A DNA stretch of 64,000 nt from Nocardioides panzhihuensis (GTDB lineage Bacteria > Actinomycetota > Actinomycetes > Propionibacteriales > Nocardioidaceae): positions 4,317,501 to 4,381,500 of the forward strand of contig NZ_JACBZR010000001.1 in assembly GCF_013408335.1 (NCBI RefSeq), given 5' to 3'. Of the stretch, positions 9,635 to 17,719 are shown piece after piece. Below the pieces are notes generated by a model. That model did not search any database, was not told the origin of the DNA, and worked only from the letters and a program-made list of their open reading frames with translations. How positions within the stretch are numbered: the stretch's first letter is position 1; each line of letters begins with the position of its first letter. The translations under genes and the position numbers were made by a program.

Positions 9635-9635
9635 G
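9609..9635 (-). promoter_or_regulatory. CIRCE operator 2 (HrcA site), groEL-distal
   Basis: Reads CTTGCACTC-N9-GAGTGCTAA on the minus strand, almost the full CIRCE consensus. It lies 8 nt from operator 1, a tandem arrangement that overlaps the promoter. Confidence 0.92.
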
Positions 9636-9680
9636 AAAACCGGGCCGGCGACGGACAGGCCAAGCCGTCGTAGACGCCGG

Positions 9681-10229
9681 TCAGAGGTCCTTCGCGAGCT
9701 CGGCGAACTCCAGGTCGTCACGCAGCGGGAGGCCGAAGCGCTCGTCGCCGTAGGGGAACGGATCGAACCGACCCGTACGCCGGAAACCGCGCCGCTCGTA
9801 GAACGCGATCAGGTCCTCTCGCTGGCGGATCACGGTCATCCGGATCTCCTCCGCGCCCCATTCGCGCGCGATCTGCTCGGCCTCGACGATGACGGCCTTG
9901 CCGACACCAGCGCCCTGGAGCTGCGGCGCGACGGAGAACATGCCGAAGTAGACGTACGCCTCGCGCTTCTGCAGCTGGCAGCAGGCGACGATCCCGCCTG
10001 GCCGCTCGGGCGGGTCGGGCTGGTCGGCCTGCTCGGCGACGAGGAGCCGGGATCCGGCAGCGGTGATCACCTCGCGTACGCCCCCGGGGTCGGTGCGCTG
10101 GCCCGCGAGCAGGTCGGCCTCGGTGGTCCACCCGGCACGGGAGGCGTCGCCACGGTAGGCCGACTCGATCAGCTCGACCAGGGGGTCCACGTCGGAGAGG
10201 TTCGCGTCACGGAAGGTCAGCTCAGGCAC
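9681..10229 (-). CDS. GNAT family N-acetyltransferase
   Basis: A 182-residue protein. The acetyl-CoA motif VAPQLQGAGVGKAVI and the C-terminal AFYERRGFRRTGRFDPFPYG identify a GNAT enzyme with the C-terminal layout of small-molecule or amino-acid acetyltransferases. The GTG at 10229 is preferred: the family begins at PELTFRDANL, and sequence further upstream belongs to a palindromic repeat. Substrate unknown. Confidence 0.86.
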   Translation of the reverse strand: MPELTFRDANLSDVDPLVELIESAYRGDASRAGWTTEADLLAGQRTDPGGVREVITAAGSRLLVAEQADQPDPPERPGGIVACCQLQKREAYVYFGMFSVAPQLQGAGVGKAVIVEAEQIAREWGAEEIRMTVIRQREDLIAFYERRGFRRTGRFDPFPYGDERFGLPLRDDLEFAELAKDL

Positions 10230-10257
10230 GTCGCCGAGGGTAGCCGGAGTCAGCGCC

Positions 10258-10387
10258 CGCTGGTCGAGCCGCGAGGCCGCCTGCGGCCGAGCGTGTCGAG
10301 ACCAACACAGTCCTGCCGTGTGCCGAGGGGACTGTGTTGGTCTCGACACGGATTCGCTCGTTCCTCACGAATCCGGCTCGACCAGCG
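10258..10387. repeat. Nested intergenic palindrome (REP-like)
   Basis: Outer 14-bp arms (10258-10271 and 10374-10387) are perfect, as are inner 22-bp arms (10292-10313 and 10329-10350) with a 15-nt loop. It separates the M1 peptidase stop from the GNAT gene, both on the minus strand. The core GGTCTCGACACG resembles intergenic repeats common in actinobacteria. It could end transcription from the peptidase operon. Confidence 0.75.
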
Positions 10388-10400
10388 AGCGGGACCGTCC

Positions 10401-11735
10401 TCAGGCGGGCAGGTCCGGCAATGCCGGCCGGCGCAGCCAGGCGTCGAAGAGCGGGGTGAGGTCGCGGCCGCAGACCTCGGCCGCGTGGGCCTCGAAGTCG
10501 GCGGTGGTGACCGAGCCTCCGCTGTGCCGGGAGACCCAGGTGCGCAGGAGCCGGAAGAACGCCTCGTCGCCGACCGTGCGCCGCAGTGCGTGCAGGGTGA
10601 GGGCTCCACGCTTGTAGACGCGGTCGTCGAACATGTCCTCAGGGCCGGGGTCGGCGAGCACCAGGTCCTGCGGAAGCTCGGCCAGCCGGCGGTGGTGGTG
10701 CCGGGCGTGCTCGCCGCACGCGCGCCCGCCGGACGTGTCCGACCACAGCCACTCGCTGTAGCAGGCGAAGCCCTCGTGCAGCCAGATGTCGCGCCACTCA
10801 CGCAGGGTCACCGCGTTGCCGAACCACTGGTGGGCGAGCTCGTGGGCCACGAGGCGTACCTCCGCCCACTCGCCGGTGAGGTGGTTGCGCCCGAAAGTCG
10901 ACAGCGACTGCGACTCGAGCGGGATCTCGAGCTCGTCGTCGGTGACCACGACGGAGTAGGAGGCGAACGGGTAGGGCCCGAAGATCGAGGCGAAGTAGGC
11001 CAGCATCTCCCGCTGGCGGCCGAAGGAGGCGTCGAACTCGGCGGTGGCGTCGACCGGGTACGCAGCGCGGATCGGCACCTGGCCGCCCACCCCCTCCGCC
11101 GGCTCCATGTCGACGACGCGGTAGCGCCCGATCTGCACCGTGGCGAGATAGGTAGCCATCGGCTCGGCCTGCCAGTAGCGCCAGGTCTCCCCGCTGCCGC
11201 GGCGTACGCGGGAGGTCAGCTCGCCGTTCGAGACGACCGCATAGCCGGGCGCGGTGGTCACGCTGATCGCGTAGCGGGCCTTGTCTGAGGGCCGGTCGTT
11301 GCAGGGGAACCAGGTCGGCGCACCATGCGGCTGACCTGCGACGATGACGCCGTCGTCGAGCTCCTCCCAGCCGGCGTCGCCGTGATGGGCGAGTACGACC
11401 GGGCGGGGCTTGCCGGAGTATCTGACCGTGACCACGAACTCCTCGCCGGCCGCGATCCGCGAGCGGAGGTTCAGCACCAGCCGGTGGTCGTCGTGGGCCC
11501 ACTTGGCCGGCGTACGGCCGTCGACCGCGACCTTCTGCACGCGCAGGTGGGCGAGATCGAGGACGACGCGGCTGATGTCCTCGACGGCGACCGCGCGGAT
11601 CGTGGCCGTGCCCGCGAGCCGGTTCCCGACCAGGTCGTAGGTGAGCTCGAGGTCGTAGTGGGTCGCGCTCCACGACAGGTCCCCGTGACCGGGAAGGTAG
11701 GGGTCGGCTGTGGGGAGCTTCGGCACGGCGGTCAT
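10401..11735 (-). CDS. M1 family metallopeptidase (zinc aminopeptidase)
   Basis: A 444-residue protein with an N-terminal beta-rich M1 domain and the zinc motif HELAHQWFGN, with the third ligand Glu 18 residues later in WLHEGFACYSEW, at about residues 297-330. It corresponds to the compact actinobacterial M1 form without the long C-terminal ARM domain. It starts one base after the stop of the Pls-type synthetase, so the two are cotranscribed. Since zinc aminopeptidases are reported to degrade epsilon-poly-lysine in producers, it may trim or degrade the product of its neighbour; that is inference. Confidence 0.9.
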   Translation of the reverse strand: MTAVPKLPTADPYLPGHGDLSWSATHYDLELTYDLVGNRLAGTATIRAVAVEDISRVVLDLAHLRVQKVAVDGRTPAKWAHDDHRLVLNLRSRIAAGEEFVVTVRYSGKPRPVVLAHHGDAGWEELDDGVIVAGQPHGAPTWFPCNDRPSDKARYAISVTTAPGYAVVSNGELTSRVRRGSGETWRYWQAEPMATYLATVQIGRYRVVDMEPAEGVGGQVPIRAAYPVDATAEFDASFGRQREMLAYFASIFGPYPFASYSVVVTDDELEIPLESQSLSTFGRNHLTGEWAEVRLVAHELAHQWFGNAVTLREWRDIWLHEGFACYSEWLWSDTSGGRACGEHARHHHRRLAELPQDLVLADPGPEDMFDDRVYKRGALTLHALRRTVGDEAFFRLLRTWVSRHSGGSVTTADFEAHAAEVCGRDLTPLFDAWLRRPALPDLPA

Positions 11736-11736
11736 G

Positions 11737-14700
11737 TTAGAGGGTGTCCTCGCTCGATCGGTCCCACGGACCGATCGGGTTGCCGATCCACAGCGTCTTG
11801 TCCGGGAGGCTCTCCCCGCGCATCACCAGCGACACCGGGCCGACGACCGCATGCCGGCCGATCACGGCCGCGGGCAGGATCACCGAGTTCGGCCCCAGCG
11901 TGGCACCGCTCTCGAGGACGACCGTGTCGAGAGCCAGCACTCGGTCGTGGAAGAGATGGGTCTGCACGACCGTCCCGGCGTTGACCGTGGCGCCGTCGCC
12001 GAGCTCGACCAGGTCGGTCTCGGGGAGCCAGTGGGTCTCGATCCACACGCCCCGGCCGATCTTCGCCCCCAGCGCCCGGAACCACAGGTTGAGCACCGGC
12101 GTGCCCGACACCGCGCCGGTGAACCACGGCGCCGCGAGCACCTCGACGAAGGTGTCGGCCAGCTCGTTGGCCCACACGAACCAGCTCCACAGCGGGTGCG
12201 ACCCGGCCCGGATCCGGCCGACTAGCAGCCACTTGGCGAGCACCGTGAGGCCGGCCGCGACCGCTCCGGCCAGCGCCAGCACCGGCCCGGCGACCAGGAT
12301 CGCGACGAGCAGGTCGGTGGCGGCCCAGATCCGGACGAGCACATAGCCGACGCCGGCGTAGAGAAGCGCTGCAAGCGTCTGCGGCACCAGCCGCGCCAGC
12401 TCGACGAGCGCTCGGGCGATCTGGAGGTGGGTGGGTGGGTCATAGGTGCGCCCCGAGTCGGCGTCGCCGGCCGCTCTCCGCAGCGGCGCCGGCGGCGAGC
12501 CGAGCCAGCTCTCCCCCTTCTGGGCGCGCTTGCGGCGAGGAGCAGCGCTGAGCACGGCGACCAGGGACGCCTTCGGCACCTTGCGGCCCGGGGCAGCCAT
12601 GCCCGAGTTGCCGACGAAGGCGCGCTTGCCGATCTTCACCCGTTCGACCCGAAGCCAGCCGCCGCCGAGCTCGTAGCCACCGATCAGGGTGTCGTCGGCC
12701 AGGAAGCTCTGGTCGTTGACCTGCGTCAGCCGGGGAATCATCAGCACCGTCGACGCCTCGACGCGCTTGCCGATCCTCGCGCCGAGCGCCCGCAGCCACA
12801 GCGGCGTCAGCGTCGAGGAGTAGAGCGGGAAGAGCCAGGTGCGCGCCTCGTCGAGCACCTGCATCGTCGACCAGACCGCGACACCAGCCAGGCTGCGTAC
12901 CGGATGTACGCCGGGGGTGATCGCCAGCCCGGCCAGCCGCACCACGGTCCAGATCAGCGCGGCCAGGGTGCAGAAGCCGGCCGCCACCGCGACCGGGCTC
13001 CAGGCGAGCAGCGGCCCGATGTCGGTGTAGGAATCAGGGAAGCCGGCCAGCGCGACGGCGACGAGCCCACCGACACCGATGGCGACCGCGGGCAGCAGCG
13101 CCAGCACTGCGGCGGCGATGCCGTAGAGGAGCATCCACACCCGGGCTCGCGCCTGGGGCGGCTGCCACGGACCGCGGGCCTCCCTTGCGGCCCGGACGGC
13201 CGGGGAGCCGGACCAGAACTCGCCCGCCGGCACCGCGCCGAAGACGGCCGACCCGGGCCCGACCTCGGCGTCGTCACCGACCCGGGCCCCGGGTAGCAGC
13301 GTCGACCGCGCCCCGATCCGGGCCCGTTCGCCGACCTCGACCGCGCCGAGATGGAGCACGTCGCCCTCGATCCAGTGGCCGGAGAGGTCGACCTCCTGCT
13401 CGATCGAGCAGCCCTTGCCGAGGGTGAGCATGCCGGTGACCGGCGGGAGGCTGTGCAGGTCGACGTTCTTGCCCATCCGCACGCCGAGCAGCCTGGCGTA
13501 CCAGAGCATCCAGGACGCCCCGGCGAGACCGTGCGCGCCGAGCTCGTCGACGGCGTGCGTCGCCAGCCAGAGCCGCAGATGGACCGCGCCGCCGCGCGGA
13601 TACTCCCCCGGTCCGATCCCGCGCAGCACGAGCCGGGCGACCCCGGCCGCGGCCAGCATCCGTCCGGGCGGGGTCAGGAAGAGCAGGATCGCCGGCACGA
13701 GGACCCACCAGCCGATCGAGGGCAGCCAGGGCGCCCACGGCTGGGCGAGCGTCGTCCCGAGCGCGATCCAGGTCAACCAGCGCGGCGCGGCGAGGCAGCG
13801 CAGCAGGATCGTCGCGACCACCTGCGCGACCTGGGTCCGGCGCCGGACTGCAGGCACCTCGCGTTCGGAGACCGCAGCCGAGCTGCCCAGCTCGTCGATG
13901 TAGGCCGCCAGCGCGCCGAGCTTCGGCCGGTCGTAGATGTCACCGAGAGCGACCTCGGGGAACCGCTCCCGGATCAGGCTCACCATCTGGGCCGCGGTCA
14001 GGCTGCCGCCGCCGAGGTCGAAGAAGTCCGCCGCGGCCCCGGTGACCTGGGCGCCGAGCACGTCGTTCCAAAGCCCGGCCAGCCAGGTCTCGGTGTCGCT
14101 GAGCCCCTCCCCCGCCCCCGCGCTCGAGGTGAGCGGCCATGGCAGGGCGTCGCGGTCGACCTTGCCGCTCGTACGCGTCGGGAGACTGTCGACCACGGCC
14201 AGCCGCGGCACCAGGGCTGCCGGCATATCGCCCCGGAGCCGGGCGACGGAGGCGGCGTGGTCGAAGGCGTCCTCGACCGTGACGTAGCCGACCAGCAGGC
14301 TGTTGCCGGCAGCGCTCTTGCGGACGGCTGCCGCGGCCCCGACGACCCCGTCCAGCTGCAGCAGGGCGCTGTCGATCTCCCCGAGCTCGATGCGCCGGCC
14401 GCCCAGCTTGATCTGGTCGTCGGCGCGCCCGCCGAAGAGAAGCCCCGCGGGGTCGTTGACGACCAGGTCTCCGGAGCGGTAGGCGCGATCCCAGCCGAGG
14501 GTGGGCATCGGGGCGTACTTCTCGGCGTCCTTGGCCGCGTCCAGGTAACGGGCCAGGCCGACTCCGCCGATGATCAGCTCGCCGGTCTCACCCTCGGGGA
14601 CCGGGATGCCGGTCGCAGGGTCGACGACGGCGAGGTCCCAGCCGTCGAGCGGGAGGCCGATCCGTACGGGCCCCTCGGCGCTCAGCCGAGCGCCGCAGGC

Positions 14701-15603
14701 CACCACCGTCGCCTCGGTCGGGCCGTAGGTGTTCCACACCTCCCGTTCGGGCGTGACCAGGCGGGCGGCGAGCTCGGGCGGGATCGCCTCGCCGCCGGTG
14801 ATCAGCAGCCGGACCCGGTCGAGCGACGACGGCGGCCACAGCGCCACCAGCGTCGGCACTGTCGAGACGATGGTGATCTGGTTGGCCACCAACCAGGGGC
14901 CGACGTCGACGCCGGAGCGCACCAGCGCCCGGGGCGCCGGAACCAGGCAGGCGCCGTAGCGCCAGGCGAGCCAGATCTCCTCGCAGCTCGCGTCGAAGGC
15001 GACCGAGAGACCGGCCATCACCCGGTCCCCGACCCCGATCGGGGCGTCCTGGAGGAAGAGGCGCGACTCGGCGTCGACGAACGCGGCGGCGTTGCGGTGG
15101 GTGACCGCGACGCCCTTGGGCGTGCCTGTCGACCCGGAGGTGAAGATCACCCAGGCGTCGTCTTCGGTCGAGGGCTCCTCCGGCTCACGCGGCTCCCGGG
15201 TCTCGTCAGGCTCGACCACCGGAGACAGGGTGACCCGCAGGTCATTGGTCACGACCGCGGCGACCTGCGCCTCGCCGAAGACCAGCCTGGCCCGCTCCTC
15301 GGGGTCGTCGGCGTCGACCGGTACGTAGGCGGCGCCCGCGCAGAGGATGCCGAGGATCGCGACGTACAGGTCGGTGGTGCCACTTGCGATCCGAAGCCCG
15401 ACCTTGTCACCCGGCCCGATCCCGGCGGCGTTGAGCTCGGCGGCCAGCCCGTCGGCGGCCTCCTCGAGCTCGGCGTACGTCAGCAGGCCGTTGCCCGCGT
15501 CGACGGCCGGCTCGTCGGGAACCTGGGCCGCAGTCGCGCGGAAGATGTCGACGAGGGTCCGAGGCTCGGGCGCGAGGTCTCCTCGCAGCAGGGGGTCGGT
15601 CAC
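11737..15603 (-). CDS. Pls/PosA family single-module non-ribosomal peptide synthetase
   Basis: A 1288-residue protein. The adenylation domain (about 1-500) shows VIFTSGSTGTPKG, NTYGPTEATVVA, YRSGDLV and GRADDQIKLGGRRIELGEID. The carrier domain (about 520-590) has DFFDLGGGSL with the phosphopantetheine Ser. The C-terminal ~690 residues contain several membrane segments interspersed with left-handed beta-helix segments. There is no condensation or thioesterase domain. This architecture and length match epsilon-poly-L-lysine synthetase (Pls) and relatives, which build short homopolymers of basic amino acids at the membrane. GTG 15603 is chosen for a GGAAGG ribosome site upstream and the VTDPLLRGDL start. 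The amino acid used is not determined. Confidence 0.88.
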   Translation of the reverse strand: MTDPLLRGDLAPEPRTLVDIFRATAAQVPDEPAVDAGNGLLTYAELEEAADGLAAELNAAGIGPGDKVGLRIASGTTDLYVAILGILCAGAAYVPVDADDPEERARLVFGEAQVAAVVTNDLRVTLSPVVEPDETREPREPEEPSTEDDAWVIFTSGSTGTPKGVAVTHRNAAAFVDAESRLFLQDAPIGVGDRVMAGLSVAFDASCEEIWLAWRYGACLVPAPRALVRSGVDVGPWLVANQITIVSTVPTLVALWPPSSLDRVRLLITGGEAIPPELAARLVTPEREVWNTYGPTEATVVACGARLSAEGPVRIGLPLDGWDLAVVDPATGIPVPEGETGELIIGGVGLARYLDAAKDAEKYAPMPTLGWDRAYRSGDLVVNDPAGLLFGGRADDQIKLGGRRIELGEIDSALLQLDGVVGAAAAVRKSAAGNSLLVGYVTVEDAFDHAASVARLRGDMPAALVPRLAVVDSLPTRTSGKVDRDALPWPLTSSAGAGEGLSDTETWLAGLWNDVLGAQVTGAAADFFDLGGGSLTAAQMVSLIRERFPEVALGDIYDRPKLGALAAYIDELGSSAAVSEREVPAVRRRTQVAQVVATILLRCLAAPRWLTWIALGTTLAQPWAPWLPSIGWWVLVPAILLFLTPPGRMLAAAGVARLVLRGIGPGEYPRGGAVHLRLWLATHAVDELGAHGLAGASWMLWYARLLGVRMGKNVDLHSLPPVTGMLTLGKGCSIEQEVDLSGHWIEGDVLHLGAVEVGERARIGARSTLLPGARVGDDAEVGPGSAVFGAVPAGEFWSGSPAVRAAREARGPWQPPQARARVWMLLYGIAAAVLALLPAVAIGVGGLVAVALAGFPDSYTDIGPLLAWSPVAVAAGFCTLAALIWTVVRLAGLAITPGVHPVRSLAGVAVWSTMQVLDEARTWLFPLYSSTLTPLWLRALGARIGKRVEASTVLMIPRLTQVNDQSFLADDTLIGGYELGGGWLRVERVKIGKRAFVGNSGMAAPGRKVPKASLVAVLSAAPRRKRAQKGESWLGSPPAPLRRAAGDADSGRTYDPPTHLQIARALVELARLVPQTLAALLYAGVGYVLVRIWAATDLLVAILVAGPVLALAGAVAAGLTVLAKWLLVGRIRAGSHPLWSWFVWANELADTFVEVLAAPWFTGAVSGTPVLNLWFRALGAKIGRGVWIETHWLPETDLVELGDGATVNAGTVVQTHLFHDRVLALDTVVLESGATLGPNSVILPAAVIGRHAVVGPVSLVMRGESLPDKTLWIGNPIGPWDRSSEDTL

Positions 15604-15730
15604 ACGCGGAGCCTTCCGGGGCGAGTTGAACGGATGACGTACATCTTCCTTCTTTCTCGCTGTCGATTTGTTCTCGTCCCACCCGTCATCCCCGGTGACA
15701 GACTCATTCGAGCGGACGAAAGGGATCACG

Positions 15731-16093
15731 ATGACCAGATACATGGTGCTGCTGCCGACGAACGAGGCCTTCTGGGCCGAGTCGACGTCGGAGGAGAAGG
15801 CAGCCGGCTACGAGGTGCACGGCAAGTTCGCCAAGCTGCTCGCCGAGCGCGGCCACAAGGTCACCGGCGGCGCCGAGCTCCACCACTCCAGCGCGGCGAA
15901 GACGCTGCGCAAGACCGACGACGGGATCGTCATCACCGACGGGCCCTACGCCGAGACGGTCGAGCACGTCACCGGCTTCTACGTCATCGAGACCGACGAC
16001 GCGGCCGACATGCTCGAGTGCTGCAAGGTCCTCGCCGAGCTCGAGACGGCGCTCGAGATCCGCGAGATCGTCGAGCACGAGGGGATGTCATGA
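15731..16093 (+). CDS. YCII/DGPF domain protein 1
   Basis: A 120-residue protein. The conserved block VITDGPYAETVEHVTGFYVIE is a YCII-related (DGPF) motif with DGPY in place of DGPF. The family shares a ferredoxin-like fold; biochemical roles are mostly unknown. It is first in a three-gene run with a second DGPF protein and an ECF42-type sigma factor, overlapping the next gene as ATGA. It starts at ATG 15731 and is divergent from the Pls-type gene with 127 bp between. Confidence 0.87.
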   Translation: MTRYMVLLPTNEAFWAESTSEEKAAGYEVHGKFAKLLAERGHKVTGGAELHHSSAAKTLRKTDDGIVITDGPYAETVEHVTGFYVIETDDAADMLECCKVLAELETALEIREIVEHEGMS

Positions 16094-16437
16094 ACTTCCT
16101 CCTTCTCCTGGGCGGTCCCGACCACCACGATCGCTGGGACGCCCTGTCCAAGGATGAACGCGACCAGGCGCACGCAGACTTCATCGCCTTCGAGAAGGCA
16201 CTCGTCGAGCGCGGCACACGTCTCGCTGGCGACGCGGTCGGCCGCCCAGAGACCGCAAGGACCATCCACACGGACGGAACCGTCACCGAGGGACCGTTCG
16301 CGGAGTCGGTCGAGCAGTTGGGCGGTTTCATCCTCATCGATGTGCCCACCATCGACGACGCGACGGAGCTCGCCGACCTGCTGCCGAAGCGCTTCGCGAC
16401 CGAGATCCGGCCGTGCCTGGAGGTGAAGCTCAGCTGA
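16090..16437 (+). CDS. YCII/DGPF domain protein 2
   Basis: A 115-residue protein with TEGPFAESVEQLGGFILID, a YCII-related motif with EGPF. It overlaps the previous gene by 4 nt (ATGA) and the sigma factor by 1 nt (TGATG), a sign of tight translational coupling. DGPF proteins are encoded beside ECF42 sigma factors in many bacteria and are thought to be functionally linked to them. Confidence 0.88.
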   Translation: MNFLLLLGGPDHHDRWDALSKDERDQAHADFIAFEKALVERGTRLAGDAVGRPETARTIHTDGTVTEGPFAESVEQLGGFILIDVPTIDDATELADLLPKRFATEIRPCLEVKLS

Positions 16438-17702
16438 TGTCTCTGGTCGAGACCCTGCTGCGCGACGAGTGGGGGCGGTTGCTGGCCCTGCTCGTCGCGC
16501 AGTTCCGGCGTCTCGACCTGGCCGAGGACGGCCTGGCCGACGCGTTCGAGGCCGCGGCCCGGCACTGGACGGCCGACGGCGATCCGGACAACGGGCCGGC
16601 CTGGCTGCTCACCACCGCGCGGCGGCGGATCGTGGACCGGATGCGCTCGGAGGAGGTGCTGGCCCGCAAGATGCCGCTGCTCGCGGTGGACGCGGCAGTG
16701 ACCCAGGAGGCGCAGCAGGTCCTGGCCACGGTGCCCCTCGGGGCCGGCGGCCAGGCGATCACCGACGAACGGCTGCGGCTGGTGCTGCTCTGCGCCCATC
16801 CGACGCTGTCTCGCGAAGCTGCCGCCGCGCTCACTCTCCGGCTGGTCCTCGGTGTCGCCACCGAGGACATCGGGCGGCTCTTCCTGCAGTCGAAGGCAAC
16901 GATGGCGGCGCGGCTCACCCGGGCGCGAAAGCGTCTGGCCGGGGCCTCCTTCGAGGTCCCCACCGATGTCGCCGACCTCGCCGACCGAGTCGGCATCGTC
17001 GCCGAGGTCGCCTACCTCGCGTTCACCGCGGGATACGCGCCCGGCACCGGCCCTGACGTCGTACGCAGGGACCTCGCCGGCGAGGCGATCCGGCTGGTCC
17101 GCGTGCTGCGGACCGTCCTCCCGGCGCCCGATCCGGAGGTCGACGCCCTGCTCGCCCTGATGCTGCTGCAGCACTCACGCCGCGAGGCGCGGATCGGCGC
17201 CGACGGGAGCCCCGTCTTGCTTCCCGACCAGGACCGCACCACCTGGCGCCTCGAGGAGATCACCGATGCACTCGCGATCCTCACCCCGCTCGCCCATGCA
17301 CCACCTGCGCCCTACCTGCTCCAAGCCCTGATCGCCGCCGAGCACGCCGTCGCGCCCAGCTCCGAGGCGACCGCCTGGGGTCGCATCGTCGAGCGCTACG
17401 ACGAGCTGCTCACGCTGCACGACACCCCGGTCGTACGCCTCAACCGAGCCGTCGCGGTCGCCGAGGCCGACGGCGCTGAGGCCGGGCTCAGGGCGCTGGA
17501 GTCGGTCGCGCTCCCGGGGCACCGGCTGCCCGCCGTACGGGCACAGCTGCTGGAGCGGGCGGGTCGTCACGCTGCGGCGGTCGAGGCCTACGAGGAGGCC
17601 ATCGCGCTGTGCACACACGGACCGGAGCGGGCCGACCTCGACCGTCGACGGGGCGCGTTGACAGGTTTTGCCTCGCAATCGCTAGACGAGAACACGTTCT
17701 AG
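16437..17702 (+). CDS. ECF42-type RNA polymerase sigma factor with C-terminal extension
   Basis: A 421-residue protein. Sigma region 2 occupies about residues 1-80 (AWLLTTARRRIVDRMRSEE), and region 4 has DIGRLFLQSKATMAARLTRARKRL near 140-165. The remaining ~250 residues form a helical TPR-like extension ending in repeats such as LLERAGRHAAAVEAYEEAI. This extension and the two DGPF genes upstream are hallmarks of group ECF42. No anti-sigma gene is present, as usual for the group. Its last five codons coincide with a KstR-like palindrome. Confidence 0.92.
   Translation: MSLVETLLRDEWGRLLALLVAQFRRLDLAEDGLADAFEAAARHWTADGDPDNGPAWLLTTARRRIVDRMRSEEVLARKMPLLAVDAAVTQEAQQVLATVPLGAGGQAITDERLRLVLLCAHPTLSREAAAALTLRLVLGVATEDIGRLFLQSKATMAARLTRARKRLAGASFEVPTDVADLADRVGIVAEVAYLAFTAGYAPGTGPDVVRRDLAGEAIRLVRVLRTVLPAPDPEVDALLALMLLQHSRREARIGADGSPVLLPDQDRTTWRLEEITDALAILTPLAHAPPAPYLLQALIAAEHAVAPSSEATAWGRIVERYDELLTLHDTPVVRLNRAVAVAEADGAEAGLRALESVALPGHRLPAVRAQLLERAGRHAAAVEAYEEAIALCTHGPERADLDRRRGALTGFASQSLDENTF
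17658..17686 (+). promoter_or_regulatory. Possible promoter for the acyl-CoA synthetase pair
   Basis: A perfect -35 hexamer TTGACA (17658-17663) lies inside the end of the sigma factor gene. About 17-18 nt later is a weak -10 candidate around GCTAGA. The KstR-like palindrome follows immediately. Confidence 0.4.
17688..17701. promoter_or_regulatory. KstR-like palindromic operator
   Basis: GAGAACACGTTCTA matches the published KstR consensus TnnAACnnGTTnnA except for the first base. It lies 18 bp upstream of the first acyl-CoA synthetase start and overlaps the sigma factor stop. KstR represses sterol and lipid catabolism genes in actinobacteria; binding here is inferred. Confidence 0.5.
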
Positions 17703-17719
17703 TTGCCACACTCGTTCAT

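Noticed and set aside
13351..16080. Plus-strand open frame across the Pls-type gene
   Set aside because: It is the complement of the adenylation and carrier domains; only its last part (from 16090) is a real gene.
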